64,000 bases of DNA from Corynebacterium kalinowskii (GTDB taxonomy: Bacteria > Actinomycetota > Actinomycetes > Mycobacteriales > Mycobacteriaceae). Position 1 is the first letter of the stretch; every line of letters starts with the position of its first letter. Positions 33,327 through 42,630 of this stretch are shown here, piece after piece. The stretch is from contig NZ_CP046452.1 of NCBI RefSeq assembly GCF_009734385.1, positions 1,922,001 to 1,986,000 on the forward strand, read 5' to 3'. Below the pieces are notes generated by a model, which was given only the letters and a program-made list of their open reading frames with translations, ran no database searches and was not told where the DNA came from. The position numbers and the translations under genes were made by a program.

Positions 33327-34292
33327 ATGATTAAGCCCCATAAACTCGTTGTCATCGGCCTCGGCCATGTTGGCTCCTACGTCCTTGCAGACGCGATGAA
33401 AACCGAGCTCTTCGGTGAAATCGTCGCGATCGATGCGGACGTTGCGGTAGCCCATGGCGAGGCCCTTGATCAATTTCAGGCCACTGGTGTGCACTCGATG
33501 GCGTCGATAAGCGTGCGCGCAGGTGGGTACGAGGAGTGCGCCGACGCTGATGTCATCATCGTGGCCGCGGGGCCGTCGATGGTGTCGGGAGAGGGCGAAG
33601 AAAAGCCCGATCGTGCATCGCTCGCGCCACACAATGCGAAGGTCATTCGCGAAGTGATGACGGGGATCACCGCGCATACACGCGAGGCCATCATTATCCT
33701 CATCACCAATCCGCTGGATTCCATGGTGTACGTAGCCGAGAACGAATTCGATTATCCAGCGGGCAAGATTTTCGGGACCGGCACGATGCTGGATTCCGCG
33801 CGACTTCGCCGGATCGTTGCCGATCGTGCCGGGGTATCCCCGCTATCTGTTCAGGGGTACATGATGGGCGAACATGGCCTGTCGGCCTTCCCAGTGCTCA
33901 GCCACGTCACCATCGCAGGTATGTCGCTGGAGGAATTCGGGCTGCCGATGGATCCCGAGGACGTCGCCACCGCCGTCGTAGACGCGGCCTATGAAGTGTT
34001 CAATCACAAGGGCTGGACGAACGCGGGTGTCGCCCAGTCAGCTATAGCGATGGCGCGGGCCGTGCTACTGGACGAGCGGATCATCCTTCCCGCCTGCACG
34101 ACTTTGCGCGGGGAATACGGCCTGCATGATGTCGCGCTCTCGGTCCCGACGCTCATCGGAGCTGGCGGCGCACTACAGCGCTACTGCCCTACGCTCAACG
34201 AGTGGGAGCGGGCGGCGCTCGAAAGGTCGGCAGCCGCAATCAAAGAGACCACAGCAAAAATAGCCCCTCAACCGGACGATTACCGAAGGTAA
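33327..34292 (+). CDS. L-lactate dehydrogenase-like 2-hydroxyacid dehydrogenase
   Basis: A 321-residue member of the lactate/malate dehydrogenase family. The NAD site is VVIGLGHVGSYVLADA; the proton-relay residues are in TMLDSARLRRI and GEHGLSAFP; ITNPLDSMVYV is conserved. The mobile loop (AGPSMVSGEGEEKPDR) is longer than in lactate dehydrogenases and recalls L-2-hydroxyisocaproate dehydrogenases, so the natural substrate may be a larger 2-oxoacid. It lies 15 bp after the OPT gene. A short hairpin at 34306-34319 may be a bidirectional terminator. Confidence 0.85.
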   Translation: MIKPHKLVVIGLGHVGSYVLADAMKTELFGEIVAIDADVAVAHGEALDQFQATGVHSMASISVRAGGYEECADADVIIVAAGPSMVSGEGEEKPDRASLAPHNAKVIREVMTGITAHTREAIIILITNPLDSMVYVAENEFDYPAGKIFGTGTMLDSARLRRIVADRAGVSPLSVQGYMMGEHGLSAFPVLSHVTIAGMSLEEFGLPMDPEDVATAVVDAAYEVFNHKGWTNAGVAQSAIAMARAVLLDERIILPACTTLRGEYGLHDVALSVPTLIGAGGALQRYCPTLNEWERAALERSAAAIKETTAKIAPQPDDYRR

Positions 34293-34328
34293 AAATCCGA
34301 TCGAAGGGCCACATTTGGCCTAACTAAC

Positions 34329-35384
34329 TTAAGCGAACTTAGCCTCTACGCGGCCGATAGCTTCCTTGGCAACCATTTCCTGGATGCCCATGTCGAGCTC
34401 GGAGGTGAAGCCAACGCAAGAGCAGTTGATTTCGCCGAGGACGAAGGTGTCTTCGCCGTTCTCGCCGTCGGCGAGCATGAAGTCAGCGGTCCAGATCAGT
34501 GGGATGTTGTCGCCACCGAGCTTCTCAGCGATAACTGGACGTGCCTCAGCGAACATGTCGATGAGCTCCTGCCATGCCTCTGGCTTGTCGTAGGTGTACT
34601 TAGCACCGGAGAACAGGGTTGCGGAGAAGTTGTCGCCGCCAGCAGCTGGCTTCTTGTGGACCACGAAGATTGGGTGTGGGCCAACGAGGAGGATGCGGAT
34701 TTCGCCTTCGACGATGCGTGGGCAGAAGCGCATGTCCACGAGCATGCCGTTGTCGCCGACGATGTACTGGTCGCAGAAGTCCATGAACTCGCCCAGTGGC
34801 TTGAGCTCGGTGTGGTTGTCCACAGCCTCGGTGCAACGCAGGATGGTGTCCAGTGGCAGTGCGGTGCCTGGCTCAACTTCGAGGGTCTTGTCCTCGAGCT
34901 GTACGCGCCAGATGCCTTCGCCGGTGGAGCCACGGTTCTGCTTGAGAACGCGCTCGCCGTAGGAGATGGAGGTTGGGAAGGTGTTGTGGAAGGTCTCAAC
35001 GTCGTAGTACGCAGCGGTGTCAGCTGGAACCAGAGAGGTGTCATTGAGCTTGACCAGTGCGTCCTTAGCACCGTAAGCCATCATCTCTTCTGGGGTGGAC
35101 ATGCCGATGAGGCCGGCTTCCTTGGAGAGCTTGGTCAGAAGCTCGAAGTAGCCCTTCTCGCCACCTGGGATGCTGCCTGGGTTAACGCGGGAGATGTAGG
35201 CATCAAAGTTCTCAGAAACGTACTCAAAGATCTTCTCGGACCACTCTGGACGGTAGAACACGACCTCAGAGTTGTAGCCAGCTTCGCGAATTGCCTCCAC
35301 GATTGGCATGGTGTCCTTGCGGTGACCGTTGAGCTGCTTGTCAGAGCCGCCTTCTACCTCGAATACGACGATTGCCTTCTTCAT
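34329..35384 (-). CDS. Cj0069-like ATP-grasp-type protein
   Basis: The 351-residue protein matches the Cj0069 family as I remember it, an ATP-grasp-like group of unknown reaction. Visible are an N-terminal KKAIVVFEVEGGSDKQLNGH, a possible nucleotide loop LKQNRGSTGEGIWRV (about residue 155) and GEINCSCVG near the C-terminus, like the metal-binding strand of ATP-grasp ligases. The ATG at 35384 is chosen over 35402 because GGAG lies in front. Codons are highly optimised, so it is probably well expressed. It is convergent with the dehydrogenase gene. Confidence 0.6.
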   Translation of the reverse strand: MKKAIVVFEVEGGSDKQLNGHRKDTMPIVEAIREAGYNSEVVFYRPEWSEKIFEYVSENFDAYISRVNPGSIPGGEKGYFELLTKLSKEAGLIGMSTPEEMMAYGAKDALVKLNDTSLVPADTAAYYDVETFHNTFPTSISYGERVLKQNRGSTGEGIWRVQLEDKTLEVEPGTALPLDTILRCTEAVDNHTELKPLGEFMDFCDQYIVGDNGMLVDMRFCPRIVEGEIRILLVGPHPIFVVHKKPAAGGDNFSATLFSGAKYTYDKPEAWQELIDMFAEARPVIAEKLGGDNIPLIWTADFMLADGENGEDTFVLGEINCSCVGFTSELDMGIQEMVAKEAIGRVEAKFA

Positions 35385-35608
35385 GAGTTCTCCTAATTGC
35401 ATAGAGGATTTGGCAGGTCAGCACGTCGCGAACCTGGTTAAGAAAAATCTTATCTATCCGTAGCCCCCTCTGCAGCGCCAACTGCAAAGTGGTGCGCTAA
35501 GCCACAGCGGAACACGCCACATTTGCCCCCGGATTGTGACCCCGCCAGAAACCTCGTGACTATGGTGGAAACTATCAATCCCTGTCCCCCTTTGAAAGGT
35601 GGCCTCAC

Positions 35609-36460
35609 ATGGCTTTGCCCCTGGATCCGAACCCCAAGTTCTCCGATTTCGCGCATCCCGGTCGGCTCGTGTCTCCGCAGTGGCTATCCGCCCAGCTCGG
35701 ATCCAAGGGACTCAAAGTTGTCGAGTCCGACGAAGATTCACTCCTCTACAACATCGGCCACATTCCAGGTGCCGTGCGCATCGACTGGCACAAAGATCTC
35801 AACGACCCTGTCACCCGCGACTTCATCACGCCTGAGCGCTTTGCCGAGCTGATGGACGAAAAGGGCATCGCCCCGGACGACACCGTCGTCATTTACGGCG
35901 ATAAGCGCAACTGGTGGGCCGCATTCACCCTGTGGGTATTCGAGCTGTTCGGCCACGCCGATGTCCGACTCCTCGACGGCGGACGAGACGCGTGGATGGC
36001 CGAGGAACGCGATACGTCCTACGCCGTCCCCGAGTATCCGGCAGCGAACTATCCAGTGCCAGCGCTGGATGAAAAGGCGCGTGCGTTTGTTGCTGCCGTT
36101 GCTGACGGCGTCGGCAAGCTCCCGCTTATCGACGCCCGCTCCCCGGAAGAGTTCGCTGGCACCGCCACCGACCATGGACACGACACCATTCGCCACGGTC
36201 ACATTCCTGGTGCGTTGAACATTCCCTGCGAGGGCAATGTGATGGCTAATCATTACTTCCGCACTCGCAAAGAACTGGAAACCCTGTATGCCGATCTAGA
36301 TCCGAAGGCGCAGACGATCGTGTACTGCCATGAGGGCGAACGAGCTGCACACTCATGGTTCACGCTGAAGTACCTGTTGGGTTTCGCGGACGTCCTCAAT
36401 TACGACGGCGCATGGGTGGAATGGGGCAATATGGTGCGGATGCCAATCGCTAAGGGATAG
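35609..36460 (+). CDS. Thiosulfate sulfurtransferase (two-domain rhodanese)
   Basis: This 283-residue protein transfers sulfane sulfur, classically from thiosulfate to cyanide. It has two rhodanese domains. The N-terminal one (LYNIGHIPGAVRIDWH ... VIYGDKRNWWA) lacks the cysteine. The C-terminal one carries the active cysteine in IVYCHEGERAAHSW, differing from the common CRxGE loop. It matches thtR/sseA located near accBC in C. glutamicum from memory. GAAAGGTGG precedes the ATG. Confidence 0.9.
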   Translation: MALPLDPNPKFSDFAHPGRLVSPQWLSAQLGSKGLKVVESDEDSLLYNIGHIPGAVRIDWHKDLNDPVTRDFITPERFAELMDEKGIAPDDTVVIYGDKRNWWAAFTLWVFELFGHADVRLLDGGRDAWMAEERDTSYAVPEYPAANYPVPALDEKARAFVAAVADGVGKLPLIDARSPEEFAGTATDHGHDTIRHGHIPGALNIPCEGNVMANHYFRTRKELETLYADLDPKAQTIVYCHEGERAAHSWFTLKYLLGFADVLNYDGAWVEWGNMVRMPIAKG

Positions 36461-36627
36461 CACTCGCTCTTTGAACACTGTTCAGGGATTTTTTACTCCC
36501 GCTTGGGGGTGCATCCACAGATCGCTTTGGGCGAACCCATTCGGTTTTTAGCCATATTGTGTAACAATAAGTGTCACGCGCTGCACCCCCAGTCAACTGT
36601 GGGGTGAGGCACAAACTAATGTCAGGC

Positions 36628-36640
36628 GTGAATAGTTCAC
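36628..36640. promoter_or_regulatory. Palindrome upstream of accBC
   Basis: GTGAATAGTTCAC has perfect 5-bp arms around TAG, 31 nt before the GTG start of accBC. A second stem, CACCCCCAG/CTGTGGGGTG, lies at about 36584-36606. Either may regulate accBC; no match to the palindrome at dtsR1 is evident beyond AAACTAA at 36613-36619. Confidence 0.3.
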
Positions 36641-36670
36641 TGCAACAAAATTCTCCAGGAGGGGTTAGAC

Positions 36671-38452
36671 GTGACCGTCGAGACCAAGAAGATCACCAAG
36701 GTTCTGATCGCGAACCGTGGTGAGATTGCCATCCGCGTCATCCGTGCAGCACGCGATGCCGGTATCAAGAGCGTCGCTGTTTACGCTGAGCCAGATGCAG
36801 ATGCACCTTTCGTATCGATGGCAGATGAGGCCTTCGCTCTCGGCGGCCAGAACTCCGCTGAGTCTTACCTCGTCTTCGACAAGATTCTCGACGCCGCAAA
36901 GAAGTCCGGCGCTGATGCTATTCACCCTGGCTACGGCTTCCTCTCCGAGAACGGCGACTTCGCCGAGGCCGTCATCAACGCTGGCCTGATCTGGATCGGC
37001 CCATCCCCTAAGTCCATCCGCGAACTCGGCGATAAGGTCACTGCCCGCCACATCGCACTCAAGGCTGATGCCCCAATGGCGCCTGGCACCAAGGAGCCAG
37101 TCAAGGACGCTTCTGAGGTAGTCGCATTCGCTGAAGAATACGGCCTCCCAATCGCTATTAAGGCAGCATTCGGTGGTGGCGGCCGTGGCATGAAGGTTGC
37201 CTACAAGATGGAAGAGGTTGCTGACCTCTACGAGTCCGCTACCCGTGAGGCAGTCGCTGCCTTCGGTCGTGGCGAGTGCTTCGTCGAGCGCTACCTGGAC
37301 AAGGCACGCCACGTGGAGTGCCAGGTCATCGCCGACCAGCACGGCAACGTTGTTGTCGCCGGTACCCGCGACTGCTCCCTCCAGCGTCGTTTCCAGAAGC
37401 TCGTCGAAGAGGCTCCAGCCCCATTCCTCACCGATGACCAGCGCACCCGCCTCCACGAGTCTGCAAAGGCTATCTGCAAGGAAGCTGGCTACTACGGCGC
37501 AGGTACCGTTGAGTACCTCGTTGGCTCCGACGGACTGATCTCCTTCCTCGAGGTCAACACCCGTCTGCAGGTGGAACACCCAGTTACCGAAGTCACCACC
37601 GGCATCGACCTCGTTCGCGAGCAGTTCCGCATCGCTGAGGGCCTTGAGCTGCACATCAAGGAAGATCCAAAGCCACGTGGCCACGCTTTCGAGTTCCGTA
37701 TCAACGGCGAAGATGCTGGCAACAACTTCATGCCTGCACCAGGCAAGGTCACCAAGTACATCGAGCCTTCCGGCCCAGGCGTTCGCATGGATGCCGGCAT
37801 CGTTGAAGGTTCCGTCATCGGCGGCCAGTTCGACTCCATGCTCGCTAAGCTGATCGTCTTCGGCGAGACCCGTGACGAGGCTCTGCAGCGCGCTTCCCGC
37901 GCACTGAATGAGTACGTTGTCGAGGGCATGCCAACCGTGCTCCCATTCCACCGCCACATCGTTGAGAACCCTGCATTCGTTGGTGACGGCGAGAAGTTCG
38001 AGGTCTACACCAAGTGGATCGAAGAAGTATGGGACAACCCAATCCCTGCTTACGTCGACCCAGCAGACGTTGAGGAAGATGAAGAAGCAACCCCAGCTCA
38101 GAAGGTCATCGTTGAGATCGACGGCCGTCGCGTTGAGGTAGCTCTCCCAGGCGACCTGGCAATCGGTGGCGGCGCTGCAGGTGGCGCTAAGAAGAAGGCC
38201 AAGAAGCGTCGCGCAGGTGGCGCCAAGGCTAGCGTTTCCGGCGACGCAGTTGCAGCCCCAATGCAGGGCACCGTCATCAAGGTCAACGTCGAAGAAGGCC
38301 AGGAAGTAAACGAAGGCGACACCGTTGTTGTCCTCGAGGCCATGAAGATGGAAAACCCAGTGAAGGCTCACAAGTCCGGCGTTGTTACCGGCCTGGACGC
38401 TGAGGCTGGTGCAGGCGTGTCCAAGGGCCACGTCCTGATGGAACTCAAGTAG
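36671..38452 (+). CDS. accBC: Acyl-CoA carboxylase biotin carboxylase/BCCP fusion (AccBC)
   Basis: The biotinylated alpha subunit shared by the DtsR carboxylases. Residues 1-450 are biotin carboxylase ([27 protein letters not shown]; glycine-rich [25 protein letters not shown]). A Lys/Ala/Gly-rich linker ([15 protein letters not shown]) leads to the biotinyl domain with AMKMENP; Lys559 should carry biotin. Start is GTG at 36671 with AGGAGGGG upstream. It is separated by about 7 kb from accE/dtsR2 but works with them. A terminator follows. Confidence 0.95.
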   Translation: MTVETKKITKVLIANRGEIAIRVIRAARDAGIKSVAVYAEPDADAPFVSMADEAFALGGQNSAESYLVFDKILDAAKKSGADAIHPGYGFLSENGDFAEAVINAGLIWIGPSPKSIRELGDKVTARHIALKADAPMAPGTKEPVKDASEVVAFAEEYGLPIAIKAAFGGGGRGMKVAYKMEEVADLYESATREAVAAFGRGECFVERYLDKARHVECQVIADQHGNVVVAGTRDCSLQRRFQKLVEEAPAPFLTDDQRTRLHESAKAICKEAGYYGAGTVEYLVGSDGLISFLEVNTRLQVEHPVTEVTTGIDLVREQFRIAEGLELHIKEDPKPRGHAFEFRINGEDAGNNFMPAPGKVTKYIEPSGPGVRMDAGIVEGSVIGGQFDSMLAKLIVFGETRDEALQRASRALNEYVVEGMPTVLPFHRHIVENPAFVGDGEKFEVYTKWIEEVWDNPIPAYVDPADVEEDEEATPAQKVIVEIDGRRVEVALPGDLAIGGGAAGGAKKKAKKRRAGGAKASVSGDAVAAPMQGTVIKVNVEEGQEVNEGDTVVVLEAMKMENPVKAHKSGVVTGLDAEAGAGVSKGHVLMELK

Positions 38453-38466
38453 TTCCTTGATGTTAG

Positions 38467-38499
38467 GTCCCGGTTCTCCTCGTGAGAGCCGGGACTTTT
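38467..38499 (+). terminator. Intrinsic terminator after accBC
   Basis: GTCCCGG-TTCTC pairs with GTGAG-AGCCGGGAC around a short loop, followed by TTTT. Confidence 0.8.
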
Positions 38500-38568
38500 C
38501 TCGTTTCACCAGGCCGTTAACTTCATGCAACATCGACTAACTTTGATCACATCGGGCACAATAGACAC

Positions 38569-38976
38569 ATGATGAGCATTGAGCGCCAGCACTACCTCGT
38601 AGGTGACTTTGAACGAGAACACGCTTTGGAAAAACTCAAGGCGGCCTCACAGTCCGGCCACCTCAGCCTTGTCGAGTTCGACCAACGCGCCGCCCGCGCC
38701 ACCCATGCCACAACGCAAGCCGACATCGACTTGATCCTCGCCGATATCCCCCAAAACCTCATGGTGAAGCAGAACCGCACTTCAGGACTACAAAAGCGCA
38801 TCGGCATTGTTGCCTTGTGGGCCAGCTTGGTTCCTCTCGTGGCCATTGGCGCTGCAGATCTTGCAGCGATTTTCGCAGTGCTGACCATCCCGCTATGCAT
38901 CCTGCTCTTCATCATGAAAGTCGGACCGGACTCCTGGTACGAGCCCAAAACCATCTACAAGCAGATCGGACAATAA
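38569..38976 (+). CDS. DUF1707 domain membrane protein
   Basis: Residues about 10-62 form a DUF1707 domain: DFEREHALEKLKAASQSGHL, LVEFDQRAARATHATTQADI and LILADIP. Two or three hydrophobic segments follow. This actinobacterial domain is of unknown function and often precedes membrane segments. No ribosome binding site is visible; CACAAT lies 6 nt and TTGATC about 22 nt before the ATG, so a leaderless promoter is possible. A second ATG follows the first. Confidence 0.75.
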   Translation: MMSIERQHYLVGDFEREHALEKLKAASQSGHLSLVEFDQRAARATHATTQADIDLILADIPQNLMVKQNRTSGLQKRIGIVALWASLVPLVAIGAADLAAIFAVLTIPLCILLFIMKVGPDSWYEPKTIYKQIGQ

Positions 38977-38986
38977 CTTGCAGCCC

Positions 38987-39343
38987 ATGGATGTCAATGG
39001 TGGTCGCTTCTATGCCCGCCCCTTAAGAGACGACGATGCGATCGCGGTAGCGGAAGCGGTAGGGACGTCGGTGGCGTCGATAAGCCAGGCCCGCGAGGAT
39101 TGGGAAACAGACACCGCCTATTCGTGGGCAGTGTGCGAGCAAACGAACGTCAACGCGGTGGCCATTGCGCGATATGACATGAACACTCTCGAAGTGGTTC
39201 CCGTAGGTGATCCCGAGCGTGACTTGCCCAATGACCCGATGCTTGAGCCGAAGAAGGCGAAGGATGGGGTCGCCGCCGGGCAAGAGTTCATCCAGCGGTG
39301 GATTGACGGCTACTTGCCTAGCTATCGGGAACAAACCTCTTAA
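38987..39343 (+). CDS. Hypothetical protein, possible GNAT-like N-terminus
   Basis: The 118-residue protein begins MDVNGGRFYARPLRDDDAIAV, similar to the first strand and helix of GNAT acetyltransferases, but the rest is too short for a complete fold and no acetyl-CoA loop is seen. A TTG at 38978 would add three residues. It follows the DUF1707 gene by about 10 bp and precedes the DUF1963 gene by about 19 bp, so all three may be one transcript. Function unknown. Confidence 0.5.
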   Translation: MDVNGGRFYARPLRDDDAIAVAEAVGTSVASISQAREDWETDTAYSWAVCEQTNVNAVAIARYDMNTLEVVPVGDPERDLPNDPMLEPKKAKDGVAAGQEFIQRWIDGYLPSYREQTS

Positions 39344-39361
39344 AGCGTGCATCACACTGGC

Positions 39362-40225
39362 ATGGATCTACTTGAGTTACCTGCCCTCCCCCGACTGTCC
39401 TACCGTTCGACCTTTGACAGCAAGGACTCGACGTTTCGCCAAGCTGGGCTCACTGATTCCAAACTCGGCGGTGCTCCCTACCGTCCGCGAGGCGCTGGCT
39501 GGCCTCACCAGCCCGACGGGGATCCCTATAGCTTCGTCGCGCAGCTGAATCTCGCCCAGGTTGAGCGCGATCGGCAGCTGCTCGGCGTGCCTCCGCTGCT
39601 TGACGGATCTCTGCCGACCAACGGACTGATCCAGTTCTTCTTGCCCTTTGACGACGTTTACGGACTCGGGGCAGGAAAGCCAGACTGCTTCGTCGCATTC
39701 ATTCCAGACCCAACACGTCCAGCGGACGAACCTATTTTTGCCTGGCGCTCGTACTACGACAAGCCAGTCCACTGGCTGCACGAAGATCCAACGCCGGCGT
39801 TCACACCCGACGGTAAATGGCTAGCAAGATCTCCTTATTACACAGAACTTTCCATTTTTGATCACCCCGAGGTCGCACAGGCTCTGGAACCAGTGCTGCT
39901 GGAGCCAACGATGCAACAGCCCATCCCCGGCCTGCACGCAGAAGTGACTCCGGACCAGGAGGCTGCGTGGAAGGAAGTCGCTGATCAGGACAATCTGCAT
40001 CCAAAACACCTCGGCGAGTGCAACCATCAAATCGGCGGCTTTGCCAGTTTCGTCCAGAACGAGCCCCGGCCACAAGGATCTCCCCTCCGGTTGCTCTTTC
40101 AAATTGAATGTGACATACACATGCAGGCCATCGGCGACATGGGAAACATGCAATTCTTCATCGACCCCGCCGATCTGAAACGACGAGACTTCAGCAACGT
40201 CCTGATCGATTGGGCTTGCGGATAA
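39362..40225 (+). CDS. DUF1963 (YwqG-like) protein
   Basis: A 287-residue soluble protein with the YwqG pattern: SKLGGAPYRPRGAGWPHQPDG at the N-terminus (read in parts), FVAQLNLAQVERD, GLIQFFLPFDDVYGLGAG and the C-terminal LLFQIECDIHMQAIGDMGN followed by FFIDPADLKRRDFSNV. YwqG proteins have no firm biochemical role. A GTG at 39347 is an alternative start. glpK begins about 10 bp downstream. Confidence 0.75.
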   Translation: MDLLELPALPRLSYRSTFDSKDSTFRQAGLTDSKLGGAPYRPRGAGWPHQPDGDPYSFVAQLNLAQVERDRQLLGVPPLLDGSLPTNGLIQFFLPFDDVYGLGAGKPDCFVAFIPDPTRPADEPIFAWRSYYDKPVHWLHEDPTPAFTPDGKWLARSPYYTELSIFDHPEVAQALEPVLLEPTMQQPIPGLHAEVTPDQEAAWKEVADQDNLHPKHLGECNHQIGGFASFVQNEPRPQGSPLRLLFQIECDIHMQAIGDMGNMQFFIDPADLKRRDFSNVLIDWACG

Positions 40226-40234
40226 ACTAGCCCC

Positions 40235-41716
40235 ATGGCACCACGGCTCCCCCACAAAAGGCGCATCGTCGCCGCGATCGACCAGGGCACCACGTCCACG
40301 CGCTGCATGCTTTTCGACGACCACGGCCAGATCATCGCCTCGTCCCAGCTGGAACACGAGCAGATCTTTCCCCGGCCGGGGTGGGTGGAGCACGATCCGC
40401 TGGAAATTTGGGCGAACACCCGCCGCGTCATGGCTGATGTGTTGGCGCGCAGCGAGGTCACGGGCGATGACATTGCCGCGGTGGGAATTACGAATCAGCG
40501 TGAGACGACCGTAGTCTGGGACAAGGCCACTGGCCAACCGGTATACAACGCGATCGTGTGGCAGGATACCCGAACGTCGGAGATTTGCGCGGACCTGGAC
40601 CCAGCAGATTTCGCCAAGACTGGCCTGCCGGTGTCTACCTACTTCTCGGGCCCCAAGATCAAGTGGATTCTGGACAATGTGCCGGGCGCCCGCGAGCGGG
40701 CAGAGTCGGGAGAGTTGCTATTCGGCACCATTGAGTCGTGGCTGATCTGGAATCTCACCAAGGGCGAGCACGTCACGGACATCACCAACGCTTCCCGCAC
40801 GATGCTCATGGATTTGGAAACGGGAGCATGGGCCCCAGAGCTAGCACGACAGCTCAAGATCCCCACCAAGATGCTGCCGAAAATCGTTTCGAACTCCCAG
40901 GTCATTGGCCGCATCAAACGAATTCACGGCTTTGCCAATGTGCCGATCGCTGGCGTCCTCGGAGACCAGCAGGCCGCCACCTTCGGCCAAGCCTGCCTCG
41001 AGCCCGGAGAAGTGAAAAACACCTACGGAACCGGCAATTTCCTCCTGCTCAACACCGGAACGGAGATCAAGCGCTCCACCCATGGCCTGATCTCCACCGT
41101 GGCGTACAAACTGGGCAACGAGCCCACCGTGTACGCACTCGAGGGTTCCATCGCCGTCACCGGTTCACTTATCCAGTGGTTGCGGGACAATCTGGGATTG
41201 ATTGCGCAGGCCAGCGACGTCGAGAAGCTAGCAACGAGCGTGCCCGACAACGGCGGTTGCTACATTGTCCCCGCGTTTTCTGGGCTGCTCGCGCCGTATT
41301 GGCGGGAGGACGCGCGCGGCGTGATCTGCGGACTGACACGGTTTCACACTAAGGCTCACTTCGCCCGGGCGGCGTTGGAGGCCACCGCGTATCAAACGCG
41401 CGAGGTGGTGGAGGCCATGAACCAGGACACGGGCATCCCCATCACCGCGCTGAAGGCGGACGGTGGCATGGTCGAAAACGCGCTACTCATGCAGTTCCAG
41501 GCCGATCAGTTGGGCGTCCCCGTGACCGTCCCAGCGATCACGGAGACCACGGCGCTTGGAGCTGCGTATGCGGCGGGCCTGGCGGTGGGCGTCTACAAGT
41601 CACTGTCCGAGATCCGCGCGATGTGGCGCGAACAGGTCACCTACCAGCCCCAGCCCTCCGACCCTGCGCTTTTCGACGGCTGGAAGCTGGCAGTCCACAA
41701 GAGCTTCGCGCCGTGA
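40235..41716 (+). CDS. glpK: Glycerol kinase
   Basis: GlpK phosphorylates glycerol to glycerol 3-phosphate. The FGGY-family motifs are present: [54 protein letters not shown] and [18 protein letters not shown]. Length 493 is normal. TAAACT lies 6 nt before the ATG. No glycerol facilitator or glycerol-3-phosphate dehydrogenase is adjacent. Its GTGA end overlaps the start of the sirtuin gene. Confidence 0.95.
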   Translation: MAPRLPHKRRIVAAIDQGTTSTRCMLFDDHGQIIASSQLEHEQIFPRPGWVEHDPLEIWANTRRVMADVLARSEVTGDDIAAVGITNQRETTVVWDKATGQPVYNAIVWQDTRTSEICADLDPADFAKTGLPVSTYFSGPKIKWILDNVPGARERAESGELLFGTIESWLIWNLTKGEHVTDITNASRTMLMDLETGAWAPELARQLKIPTKMLPKIVSNSQVIGRIKRIHGFANVPIAGVLGDQQAATFGQACLEPGEVKNTYGTGNFLLLNTGTEIKRSTHGLISTVAYKLGNEPTVYALEGSIAVTGSLIQWLRDNLGLIAQASDVEKLATSVPDNGGCYIVPAFSGLLAPYWREDARGVICGLTRFHTKAHFARAALEATAYQTREVVEAMNQDTGIPITALKADGGMVENALLMQFQADQLGVPVTVPAITETTALGAAYAAGLAVGVYKSLSEIRAMWREQVTYQPQPSDPALFDGWKLAVHKSFAP

Positions 41717-42621
41717 GGTCCCTTGGTCACGAGTCGGCGCTGCGCTCCATCGCCCGAGTAGTGCGCGAAACGACGACTCCCACCGACCCTGATGTCGCTG
41801 TGCAGACTATTGCCGAACAGTTGCGCTCAGGAAACGTGCTCGTGGTGACGGGCGCGGGCGTATCCACTGACTCCGGCATCCCGGACTACCGCGGCCCCAA
41901 CGGTTCCCTGAACAGGCATCGCCCGATGACTTACCAGGAGTTTCGCTATGACCCGGACGCGCTCCAGCGGTATTGGGCTCGTTCTTTTGTGGGTTGGCGC
42001 CACATGGATGAGGCGCGACCAAACCGCACTCACTTTGCCTTGGCCGAATTGGAGCACGCCGGTCTGCTCAGCGGGATTATCACCCAGAATGTAGACGGTC
42101 TGCACGTTGAAGCTGGATCCCGAAACGTGCTGGCCTTGCACGGTTCCTTGGCACAGGTGGTGTGCCTTTCCTGCGGGCACCTTGAGGACCGTCATCAGCT
42201 CGATGCCCGCATCGAGCTCGCGAACCCCGGATTCGCTCCCACGTATGACGCAACGCAGGTCAACCCCGATGGCGATGTTGCGCTTTCCGAGTCCGATGTT
42301 GCACAGTTCAAACTGGTCGGATGCGTTCGCTGCGGCTCGGTCCTGTTAAAGCCCGACGTGGTCTACTTCGGGGAGCCGGTGCCAGCCCAGCGCAAGGAAA
42401 CACTGGCCGACATGCTGGCTTCGGCGAGCTCGGTCCTCGCCGTGGGTACCTCGCTAGCCGTAATGAGCGGGTACCGCATCGCGCTGGACGCACTGAAGCA
42501 GGGCAAGACGGTCAATGTGATTAACGGTGGGCCAGGTAGAGCCGACCCCAAGGCCACCGTGTTGTGGCGCACTGGGGTGGGGCCAGCCTTTGACGCGTTG
42601 CTCGATGAGCTGGATATCTAG
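41713..42621 (+). CDS. Sir2-family NAD-dependent protein deacylase
   Basis: Sirtuins remove acyl groups from lysines using NAD. Motifs: [32 protein letters not shown], zinc-cysteine pairs CLSC and CVRC, GTSLAV and NGGPGRAD. The GIPDYRG form is that of the class II (SIRT4-like) group. The GTG at 41713 overlapping the glpK stop gives 302 residues; the frame is open further upstream inside glpK but lacks a sensible start. The coupling with glpK may mean only shared transcription. Confidence 0.9.
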   Translation: MRSLGHESALRSIARVVRETTTPTDPDVAVQTIAEQLRSGNVLVVTGAGVSTDSGIPDYRGPNGSLNRHRPMTYQEFRYDPDALQRYWARSFVGWRHMDEARPNRTHFALAELEHAGLLSGIITQNVDGLHVEAGSRNVLALHGSLAQVVCLSCGHLEDRHQLDARIELANPGFAPTYDATQVNPDGDVALSESDVAQFKLVGCVRCGSVLLKPDVVYFGEPVPAQRKETLADMLASASSVLAVGTSLAVMSGYRIALDALKQGKTVNVINGGPGRADPKATVLWRTGVGPAFDALLDELDI

Positions 42622-42630
42622 GCCACTGCC

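Noticed and set aside
32049..33677. A 542-codon open frame antisense to the OPT transporter.
   Set aside because: The protein is full of His, Asp and Gln runs expected from reverse reading of membrane-helix codons; OPT is clearly the gene.
38467..38499. Stem after accBC considered as a riboswitch or attenuator.
   Set aside because: Its size, position after a stop codon and T run fit a simple terminator.
36665..38533. A 622-codon open frame antisense to accBC.
   Set aside because: Same explanation: codon bias of a highly expressed gene; composition is unlike a real protein.
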